Source of the DNA: Alphaproteobacteria bacterium
GTDB lineage: Bacteria > Pseudomonadota > Alphaproteobacteria > Puniceispirillales > UBA1172
Length of the DNA: 5,428 bases
Direction: 5' to 3'
Assembly: GCA_021296375.1 (NCBI GenBank)
Contig: JAGWAQ010000118.1
Location: 1-5,428, forward strand
Notes under the pieces: model-generated
The model's input: the letters and a program-made list of their open reading frames with translations, nothing else
What the model was told of the DNA's origin: nothing
Databases searched by the model: none
Program-made: the position numbers and the translations under genes
Shown: piece by piece, positions 1 to 5,428 of the stretch
Layout of the letters: each line of letters begins with the position of its first letter
Numbering within the stretch: position 1 is the first letter of the stretch

Positions 1-1
1 C

Positions 2-1102
2 ATGACGGCACAGGTAGTGGATATCAAAATGATAAAAGACGACAAACTGAAGGCGCTGGAAGCGGCGATTGGTCAGATCGAAAAGTCATTCGGCAAAGGC
101 TCGGTGATGAAAATGGGCCAGACCAATATTGCTGATGACATTGAACCGGTGTCCACTGGCTCACTCGGGCTTGATATCGCGCTCGGGATTGGCGGCTTGC
201 CGAAAGGCCGTATTGTTGAAATCTACGGCCCGGAATCATCGGGGATAACCACCCTGGCCCTGCACGCTGTTGCGGAATCCCAGAAAAACGGTGGCGCTTG
301 CGCGTTTGTTGACGCGGAACACGCGATTGACCCGTCCTATGCCCGCAAGCTCGGGGTTGATCTTGATGAACTCCTGATCTCCCAGCCTGACGCTGGTGAA
401 CAGGCACTTGAGATTGCCGACACCCTGGTTCGGTCCGGCGCGATTGACGTGCTGGTGGTGGATTCCGTCGCCGCCCTTGTTCCCCGCGCTGAACTTGAAG
501 GCGAAATGGGGGATACCCACGTCGGTCTGCAGGCCCGCTTGATGTCCCAGGCCCTGCGCAAGCTGACGTCATCAATCGCGAAATCCAATTGCCTGGTGAT
601 CTTCATCAACCAAATTCGCCTGAAGATCGGCGTTATGTTCGGCAACCCTGAAACCACCACCGGCGGTAATGCGCTGAAATTCTACTCCTCCGTTCGTCTT
701 GATATCCGCCGCATTGGCGCCATCAAGGACCGTGATGAGGTGATTGGCAACCAGACGCGCGTCAAGGTCGTCAAGAACAAGGTGGCGGCGCCGTTCCGCA
801 CCGTTGAATTTGACATCATGTACGGGGAGGGGATTTCCAAAACAGGGGAGCTGATTGACCTTGGCGTTGCCGCCATCCTGATCGAGAAATCCTGTTCCTG
901 GTTTTCCTATAACGACACCCGCATCGGCCAGGGGCGTGAAAACGCCAAGCAGTTCATGCGTGATAACCCCGCCATCGCGGATGAAATTGAACATGCCCTG
1001 CGCCAGAATGCCGGCCTGTTTGATGAGGTCATGCTCGATCAATCGCCGGTCCAGGAAGGTGAGGGGGATGATCTGCCGCCGGCGCCACCGGAAGCGGAAT
1101 AA
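2..1102 (+). CDS. recA: Recombinase RecA with Walker A Lys-to-Ile substitution
   Basis: RecA forms ATP-dependent filaments on single-stranded DNA, drives homologous strand exchange and stimulates LexA self-cleavage. The 366-residue product is near-collinear with E. coli RecA, offset by about ten residues in the core. It shows the N-terminal polymerisation helix (about 15-35), the catalytic glutamate E106 in CAFVDAEHAID, Walker B ending in D154, DNA loop L1 around 167-174, loop L2 around 205-219 with Q204, and interface lysines K258 and K260 (VVKNK). It ends in an acidic, proline-rich tail (352-366). The key oddity is the P-loop: it reads GPESSGITT, so the nucleotide-binding lysine is Ile82 (ATA). 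Residues 290-299 are also atypical. The frame is intact and ends in TAA. The ATG at 2 was chosen because an extended N-terminus is common in alphaproteobacteria. The ATG at 29 (Met10) would give an E. coli-like start. No upstream sequence is visible, so the SOS promoter and the start cannot be checked. Identity as recA is certain; activity is doubtful. Confidence 0.96.
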   Translation: MTAQVVDIKMIKDDKLKALEAAIGQIEKSFGKGSVMKMGQTNIADDIEPVSTGSLGLDIALGIGGLPKGRIVEIYGPESSGITTLALHAVAESQKNGGACAFVDAEHAIDPSYARKLGVDLDELLISQPDAGEQALEIADTLVRSGAIDVLVVDSVAALVPRAELEGEMGDTHVGLQARLMSQALRKLTSSIAKSNCLVIFINQIRLKIGVMFGNPETTTGGNALKFYSSVRLDIRRIGAIKDRDEVIGNQTRVKVVKNKVAAPFRTVEFDIMYGEGISKTGELIDLGVAAILIEKSCSWFSYNDTRIGQGRENAKQFMRDNPAIADEIEHALRQNAGLFDEVMLDQSPVQEGEGDDLPPAPPEAE

Positions 1103-1123
1103 AACCTTACGCAAATCTCCATC

Positions 1124-1153
1124 AAACCGGCGGCATGTTCCGCCGGTTTTTTT
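1124..1153 (+). terminator. Rho-independent terminator of recA
   Basis: A perfect 7-bp GC stem, CCGGCGG (1127-1133) with CCGCCGG (1140-1146), encloses the six-base loop CATGTT. An A-run before the stem can extend it by three A-T pairs. A run of seven T follows at 1147-1153. It lies 21 bases after the recA stop, so it most likely ends the recA transcript and separates it from alaS. Confidence 0.9.
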
Positions 1154-1180
1154 ATGCCCTGTGGCCAGAGGGACGGCGAA

Positions 1181-1209
1181 TTGACGATCAAGTTTCTTGG
1201 CGGAAGTTC
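1181..1209 (+). promoter_or_regulatory. Weak candidate promoter for alaS
   Basis: TTGACG at 1181-1186 matches a sigma-70 type -35 box well. It lies just after the recA terminator, where an independent alaS promoter would be expected. Seventeen bases downstream, AAGTTC at 1204-1209 is a poor -10 box. The -35 is therefore seen, but the promoter as a whole is inference. No second hairpin, riboswitch or leader peptide was recognised between 1154 and 1276. Confidence 0.22.
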
Positions 1210-1263
1210 GGCGGAGGGGTGGACAAACCCCACGGCTGGCCATAAAAAGTGAAGGTGACGTAT

Positions 1264-1268
1264 AAGGA
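1264..1268 (+). promoter_or_regulatory. Ribosome binding site of alaS
   Basis: AAGGA lies eight bases before the ATG at 1277. This is good Shine-Dalgarno complementarity at normal spacing and supports that start, which also gives the standard AlaRS N-terminus. Confidence 0.75.
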
Positions 1269-1276
1269 ACAGCACC

Positions 1277-3928
1277 ATGAAATCCGTTAACGATATTCGC
1301 GACACTTTTCTTGATTATTTTGGCCGCAATGACCATGAGGTGGTGGCGTCATCGTCGCTTGTTCCGACCAATGACCCGACCTTGCTGTTCACCAACGCGG
1401 GCATGGTGCAGTTCAAGAATGTCTTTACCGGCGGTGAATCCCGGGCGGTGCCACGGGCGGTGACGTCGCAAAAATGCGTTCGCGCCGGCGGCAAGCATAA
1501 TGACCTTGAAAATGTTGGCCATACCGCCCGTCACCACACGTTTTTTGAAATGCTGGGGAATTTCTCCTTTGGCGATTACTTCAAGGAAGAGGCCATCCAT
1601 CACGCCTGGACCTTGATCACCGATATTTATGGCCTGCCGAAAGACAAGCTGCTGGTGACGGTCTATCATGACGATGATGACGCCGCCAATTGGTGGAAGA
1701 AAATCGCCGGGCTTGGTGATGACCGCATTATTCGCATCGCCACTTCGGACAATTTCTGGTCCATGGGGGACACCGGCCCCTGTGGCCCTTGTTCCGAGAT
1801 TTTCTATGATCACGGTGATCATATCCCCGGCGGTCCTCCGGGCTCACCTGACGAAGACGGTGACCGTTTTATCGAGATCTGGAATCTGGTCTTCATGCAA
1901 TACGAACAGCTCGCCAGCGGTGAGCGGATTGACCTGCCGAAACCTTCGATTGACACCGGCATGGGGCTTGAGCGTATTTCCGCGGTCATGCAGGGGTTTC
2001 ATGACAATTACGACACGGACCTGATGCAAAGCTTGATCCGGGCGTCGGCTGATGTTTCGGGTGAGGCGGTTGACGGTGACCATGCCGTGTCCCACCGGGT
2101 GATCGCTGACCATTTGCGGGCATCGTCCTTTCTGATCGCTGATGGCGTCCTGCCGTCCAACGAAGGCCGCGGCTATGTGTTGCGCCGCATCATGCGCCGC
2201 GCCATGCGCCATGCCCATCAGATGGGCTGTGTTGAGCCGATGATGCATCGGCTGGTTCCCGCGCTTGTTCATGAAATGGGGGGGCATTTCACGGAATTGC
2301 AACGCACCCAGAGCTTGATCACCGAAACCCTCAAGATGGAGGAAACCCGCTTTAAGGAAACCCTCGGGCGGGGGCTTAAAATCCTCGTCGATAAGGTCGA
2401 CGGGATGCCGGAGGGCAGCACCCTTGATGGCGACACCGCGTTCAAACTCTATGATACCTATGGCTTCCCCATTGATTTGACCCAGGATGTCATGCGCGGC
2501 TTCAAATGGAATGTTGATCTTGACGGGTTCAATGCCGCGATGGATGAACAGAAGGCCAAGGCCCGCAAGGCCTGGTCCGGCTCCGGTGACAGCGCCATGG
2601 CGGCGATCTATGTGACCGCGGCGGATAAACTCGGCGCGACTGAATTTCTCGGTTACGACAGCACCGAAGCCGAGGGGCTGATCACGGCAATCATCGCCGG
2701 GGACGCTGAAGTGTCCGCCGCCACCCGCGGGCAAGAGGTCGCCATCATCACCAACCAGACGCCGTTTTACGCTGAATCCGGCGGGCAGGTCGGGGATCAG
2801 GGGGATATTCTCGCCCCTGGCAGTGATAAAGTGCTGGCGCGAGTTCTCGACACCTGGAAAACCCCGACAGGGATGTTTGTCCATAAAGCTGAAGTAACAG
2901 CAGACCTCGCGGTTGGCGACAGCGTCAACCTGAAGGTCGAGGCGGCACGGCGGGATTTGCTGAAATCCAATCACTCCGCAACCCATCTGATGCATGAAGC
3001 CCTGCGGGAAGTGCTGGGGGATCATGTCATGCAAAAAGGCTCGCAAGTCTCCCCTGAACGCCTGCGGTTTGACTTCAGCCACACCAAGCAGGTGTCGGCG
3101 GAGGAACTGTCCGCCGTTGAACGCATCGTCAACAGCCGTATTCGCATGAACAGTGACGTCACCACCCGGTTGATGACGCCGGATGCCGCCATTGAAGAAG
3201 GCGCGCTTGCCCTGTTCGGGGAAAAATACGGGGATGAGGTGCGTGTTGTTTCGATGGGCGGGCCTACTGATGTTGAGGGCCGCAGCGCCTGGTCGGTTGA
3301 ACTCTGTGGCGGCACCCATGTTAATCGCACGGGCGACATCAGCCTCTTCAAAGTCACCACGGAAGGCGCGGTGGCTGGCGGTGTCCGGCGCATCGAAGCG
3401 GTCACCAGCGAAGGTGCGGTGGCCTGGCTCAATCATCGCCTGGCGGTGCTGGATGAAGCCTCGGCGGTGCTGAAAACAACCCCCGATCAACTGGCGGAAC
3501 GTGTCGCCACCCTGGTGGCGGAACGCCGCAAGGCTGATCAGGTGATTGCCGAATTGCGCAAAACCATGGCCGAAGGCGGCGGTGGCAATGGCGGGTCTGA
3601 AACGATCAACGGCATGACGTTTGAACGGCGTGTGCTTGACAACACCCCCGCCAAAGACCTGAAATCCATCGCTGACGGTATTCTCAAGGATGCCGCCACT
3701 ACGGTGGTCGCCATTATTTCCCGCGACGAGGGCAAAGCGTCCATCGTGGTGGCCGTGACGAAAGACATGGTTGATCGTCATGATGCGGTCAGCCTTGTCC
3801 GCATCGGGTCTGAAGCGCTTGGCGGCAAAGGCGGGGGCGGGCGCCCTGATATGGCGCAAGCGGGCGGTCCTGACGCCAGCAAGGCCGAAGCGGCGCTCGA
3901 CGCGATCGCGGCGGTGCTGGCGGGGTAA
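1277..3928 (+). CDS. alaS: Alanine--tRNA ligase (AlaRS)
   Basis: A cytoplasmic class II aminoacyl-tRNA synthetase that attaches alanine to tRNA-Ala and hydrolyses mischarged Ser- or Gly-tRNA-Ala. The 883 residues match full bacterial length and all domains are present. The catalytic core (about 1-240) has LLFTNAGM at 36-43, the motif 2 region RHHTFFEMLGNFSFGD at 85-100 and motif 3 TGMGLERI at 227-234. A helical tRNA-recognition region follows (about 240-460), then a beta-barrel with PFYAESGGQVGDQGD (496-510). The editing domain carries the zinc ligands H566 and H570 (NHSATH) and C677 and H681 (CGGTH). A likely coiled coil (about 735-765) and a glycine-rich linker (767-773) lead to the C-Ala domain with GGKGGGGRPDMAQAGG (849-864). 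No key residue is missing. The gene follows recA after a terminator, so it is probably transcribed separately. Ends in TAA. Confidence 0.98.
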   Translation: MKSVNDIRDTFLDYFGRNDHEVVASSSLVPTNDPTLLFTNAGMVQFKNVFTGGESRAVPRAVTSQKCVRAGGKHNDLENVGHTARHHTFFEMLGNFSFGDYFKEEAIHHAWTLITDIYGLPKDKLLVTVYHDDDDAANWWKKIAGLGDDRIIRIATSDNFWSMGDTGPCGPCSEIFYDHGDHIPGGPPGSPDEDGDRFIEIWNLVFMQYEQLASGERIDLPKPSIDTGMGLERISAVMQGFHDNYDTDLMQSLIRASADVSGEAVDGDHAVSHRVIADHLRASSFLIADGVLPSNEGRGYVLRRIMRRAMRHAHQMGCVEPMMHRLVPALVHEMGGHFTELQRTQSLITETLKMEETRFKETLGRGLKILVDKVDGMPEGSTLDGDTAFKLYDTYGFPIDLTQDVMRGFKWNVDLDGFNAAMDEQKAKARKAWSGSGDSAMAAIYVTAADKLGATEFLGYDSTEAEGLITAIIAGDAEVSAATRGQEVAIITNQTPFYAESGGQVGDQGDILAPGSDKVLARVLDTWKTPTGMFVHKAEVTADLAVGDSVNLKVEAARRDLLKSNHSATHLMHEALREVLGDHVMQKGSQVSPERLRFDFSHTKQVSAEELSAVERIVNSRIRMNSDVTTRLMTPDAAIEEGALALFGEKYGDEVRVVSMGGPTDVEGRSAWSVELCGGTHVNRTGDISLFKVTTEGAVAGGVRRIEAVTSEGAVAWLNHRLAVLDEASAVLKTTPDQLAERVATLVAERRKADQVIAELRKTMAEGGGGNGGSETINGMTFERRVLDNTPAKDLKSIADGILKDAATTVVAIISRDEGKASIVVAVTKDMVDRHDAVSLVRIGSEALGGKGGGGRPDMAQAGGPDASKAEAALDAIAAVLAG

Positions 3929-3962
3929 CCCGAGCGGCTTATCCCCCATCAATTGCAGGCAT

Positions 3963-3991
3963 AAAAAAGGGCAGGTGAAAACCTGCCCTTT
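3963..3991. terminator. Bidirectional terminator between convergent alaS and icd
   Basis: An 11-bp perfect inverted repeat, AAAGGGCAGGT (3966-3976) with ACCTGCCCTTT (3981-3991), encloses the GNRA-type loop GAAA on the + strand. Read on the - strand, the hairpin is followed by six T (3963-3968), a good intrinsic terminator for icd. Read on the + strand only TTT follows before GCTG, so it is weaker for alaS, although no better alaS terminator is visible. It fills most of the 81-base gap between the two stop codons. Confidence 0.85.
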
Positions 3992-4009
3992 GCTGTCTGT
4001 TAACCTGGC

Positions 4010-5227
4010 CTAGAAATTCGCCGCGTCGCGCATGTTGATATCAAGGGTATCCAGAAACTCATCAGTCGTCTGGAAGGCTTGATCAGGGCTGATCAGAAGC
4101 GCCAGATCCTTTGTCATCTTGCCCTTTTCGACCGTGCGAATGCAGACATCTTCAAGGGTTTTGGCGAAATTGGCAACATCCGGGGTGTCGTCAAACTTGG
4201 CGCGGTACTTGAGCCCTTGCGTCCAGGCAAAGATCGAGGCAATCGGGTTGGTGGAGGTCGATTTGCCTTGCTGGTGCTGGCGGTAATGGCGGGTGACGGT
4301 GCCATGAGCCGCTTCGGCTTCGACGGTCTTGCCATCGGGGGTCATCAACACCGAGGTCATCAGGCCAAGTGAGCCAAAGCCCTGGGCGACGGTGTCGGAC
4401 TGGACATCGCCGTCATAATTCTTGCAGGCCCAGACGAACTTGCCGTTCCATTTCATGGCGCAGGCCACCATGTCATCGATCAGGCGATGCTCATAGCTGA
4501 TGCCAGCGGCGGCAAATTTGTCTTTGTATTCATCTTGATAGACTTCTTCAAAGATATCCTTGAAGCGGCCGTCATAGGCTTTCATGATGGTGTTCTTGGT
4601 GCTGAGATAGACTGGCCAGCCGAGATCAAGGCCGTAATTCATGCAGGCGCGGGCAAAGCCGCGAATCGACTCATCAAGGTTATACATGCTCATGGCGACG
4701 CCACCATCAGGGAAGGTGAAGACATCATGGGTGATGGGGGCTGAGCCGTCATCAGGGGTGAAGGTCATGGTCAGCTTGCCGGGGCGATCCACCACCATAT
4801 CCGTGGCGCGATACTGGTCACCAAACGCGTGACGGCCAATGACAATAGGGTCAGTCCAGCCCGGGACAAGCCGCGGCACGTTGCGGCAAATGATCGGCTG
4901 ACGGAACACGGTGCCGCCAAGGATATTGCGGATCGTGCCGTTAGGGGATTTGTACATTTTCTTGAGCCCGAACTCCTCAACCCGCGCTTCGTCAGGGGTG
5001 ATGGTCGCGCATTTGACGCCAACACCGTATTCCTTGATGGCATTGGCGGAATCAATCGTCACCTGATCATCGGTTTGATCACGATATTCCATCCCGAGGT
5101 CATAATATTTCAGGTCAATGTCGAGGTAAGGGTGGATCAGCTTGTCTTTAATTTTCTGCCAGATGATGCGTGTCATCTCATCGCCGTCAAGTTCAACAAC
5201 CGGCGTTTTTACTTTTACCTTCGACAT
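4010..5227 (-). CDS. icd: NADP-dependent isocitrate dehydrogenase
   Basis: Catalyses oxidative decarboxylation of isocitrate to 2-oxoglutarate in the TCA cycle, yielding NADPH, in the cytoplasm. The 405-residue product belongs to the IDH subfamily shared by alphaproteobacteria and eukaryotes (human IDH1/2-like), not the E. coli Icd subfamily. The substrate arginines fall at R100 (SPNGTIRN), R109 (GGTVFR) and R132 (GRHAFGDQYR), with Y139 and K211 (STKN) as catalytic residues. Metal-binding aspartates are D274 and D278 in NYDGDVQSD. The HGTVTRHYR segment with R313 and H314 fits NADP preference. No key residue is missing. The start at 5227 (MSKVKVKTPVVELDGDEM) matches the family's usual N-terminus and has a Shine-Dalgarno ten bases upstream. 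An in-frame ATG six codons earlier (5243-5245) overlaps that Shine-Dalgarno and would add only RSPPP-type residues, so it was rejected. Stop is TAG. The gene converges on alaS and is read as a single unit. Confidence 0.97.
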   Translation of the reverse strand: MSKVKVKTPVVELDGDEMTRIIWQKIKDKLIHPYLDIDLKYYDLGMEYRDQTDDQVTIDSANAIKEYGVGVKCATITPDEARVEEFGLKKMYKSPNGTIRNILGGTVFRQPIICRNVPRLVPGWTDPIVIGRHAFGDQYRATDMVVDRPGKLTMTFTPDDGSAPITHDVFTFPDGGVAMSMYNLDESIRGFARACMNYGLDLGWPVYLSTKNTIMKAYDGRFKDIFEEVYQDEYKDKFAAAGISYEHRLIDDMVACAMKWNGKFVWACKNYDGDVQSDTVAQGFGSLGLMTSVLMTPDGKTVEAEAAHGTVTRHYRQHQQGKSTSTNPIASIFAWTQGLKYRAKFDDTPDVANFAKTLEDVCIRTVEKGKMTKDLALLISPDQAFQTTDEFLDTLDINMRDAANF

Positions 5228-5237
5228 GGGCGGGGGG

Positions 5238-5243
5238 CTCCTC
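5238..5243 (-). promoter_or_regulatory. Ribosome binding site deciding the icd start
   Basis: On the - strand GAGGAG lies ten bases before the ATG at 5227. It overlaps the first base of an in-frame upstream ATG codon, which therefore cannot use it. This places the true start at 5227. Confidence 0.75.
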
Positions 5244-5270
5244 ATTAAGAACGAAAATGGTTACAGGTTT

Positions 5271-5297
5271 TCTATACCTTGTCCCGCCAATATTCAA
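5271..5297 (-). promoter_or_regulatory. Candidate sigma-70 type promoter of icd
   Basis: On the - strand TTGAAT (5292-5297) and TATAGA (5271-5276) are separated by 15 bases. If the -35 is taken as CTTGAA, as is common in alphaproteobacteria, the spacer is 16. Transcription would begin near 5264 and give a leader of about 37 bases before icd. The boxes are seen; function is inferred. No operator palindrome was recognised. Confidence 0.42.
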
Positions 5298-5321
5298 GTC
5301 TTGCGGTGTATCCAGAACGAT

Positions 5322-5428
5322 TCACGGGGTCTGCTGGTGATCAGCCAGAAGCTTGTCAAAACAATCGGCGACGTCATCAAGATCATTCAAGCTGTCCACC
5401 AACCCGAGCTGGATGGGTTTGATGAACC
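5322..5428 (-). CDS. C-terminal end of an unidentified protein, possibly S49 (SppA-like) peptidase
   Basis: A reading frame enters from the right edge of the window and is open for 34 codons to TGA at 5322-5324. It is 5' truncated by the window. The fragment includes the stretch LGLVDSLNDLDD followed by an acidic, probably helical tail ending QQTP. LGLVDSL-x-D-x-DD resembles the C-terminal part of S49 signal peptide peptidases, where E. coli SppA has GLVDSLGDFDDA. This is a short match recalled from memory, so the product is only a suggestion. Third-position GC is about two thirds, in keeping with the neighbours. It would lie upstream of icd on the same strand, 94 bases away, with no hairpin terminator seen between them. 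A + strand frame is also open across this segment but shows no convincing start, so the - strand frame is preferred. Confidence 0.5.
   Translation of the reverse strand, partial: FIKPIQLGLVDSLNDLDDVADCFDKLLADHQQTP

Noticed and set aside
1206..1220. A possible alphaproteobacterial LexA box (GTTC-N7-GTTC) in the recA-alaS gap
   Set aside because: GTTC at 1206-1209 is not followed by a second GTTC seven bases on; the sequence there is GGGT. The expected recA SOS box would lie upstream of the window.
1261..1266. TATAAG as a -10 box for alaS
   Set aside because: It overlaps the alaS Shine-Dalgarno and would put the transcript start at or beyond the start codon. No -35 box is seen at a suitable distance.
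1154..1276. A T-box or other leader regulating alaS
   Set aside because: No antiterminator, specifier-like structure or second terminator is visible, and T-boxes are not typical of proteobacterial synthetase genes.
572..1336. A 254-codon open frame on the - strand opposite recA and the alaS start
   Set aside because: It runs through the recA terminator and the alaS leader and resembles no family. It is a shadow of recA codon bias.
1844..3952. A 702-codon open frame on the - strand, antisense to alaS
   Set aside because: It lies almost entirely opposite the fully conserved alaS. Its product is rich in His, Arg, Gly and Phe without any recognisable motif, and the frame is kept open by the GC-biased codon use of alaS. 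No ribosome binding site or conservation supports it.
4829..5248. A 139-codon open frame on the + strand opposite icd
   Set aside because: It is antisense to the conserved N-terminal half of icd and has no recognisable domain, so it is treated as a shadow frame.

Overview
The window reads as a core chromosomal segment of an alphaproteobacterium of moderately high GC content. This rests on two things. RecA, AlaRS and the isocitrate dehydrogenase all look alphaproteobacterial in sequence, and the order recA, alaS, then a nearby icd is a familiar arrangement in that class. No mobile elements, CRISPR arrays, rRNA or tRNA genes are visible.

Layout from left to right: recA on the + strand starts at base 2, at the very edge, and ends at 1102. 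A strong rho-independent terminator follows at 1124-1153. A short leader of about 120 bases carries a weak promoter candidate and a ribosome binding site. alaS (883 codons) then runs on the + strand from 1277 to 3928. A bidirectional hairpin with a GAAA loop (3963-3991) separates alaS from the convergent icd gene on the - strand (4010-5227). Upstream of icd lie a clear Shine-Dalgarno sequence and a plausible promoter. Beyond these is the last 34 codons of another - strand reading frame that runs out of the window; its C-terminus faintly resembles S49 (SppA-type) peptidases.

The three complete genes are housekeeping genes from different processes: recombination and SOS response, tRNA charging, and the TCA cycle. 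Their adjacency looks like conserved synteny rather than a functional pathway. Each appears to have its own transcriptional boundary.

The one striking anomaly is in recA. The invariant Walker A lysine (E. coli Lys72) is replaced by isoleucine at residue 82, codon ATA at 245-247, in an otherwise intact and well conserved protein. A second cluster of unusual substitutions lies at residues 290-299. This is a sequence or assembly error, a recent loss-of-function allele, or a RecA with altered ATP handling. The sequence alone cannot tell which. I see no evidence of a novel multi-gene system here.
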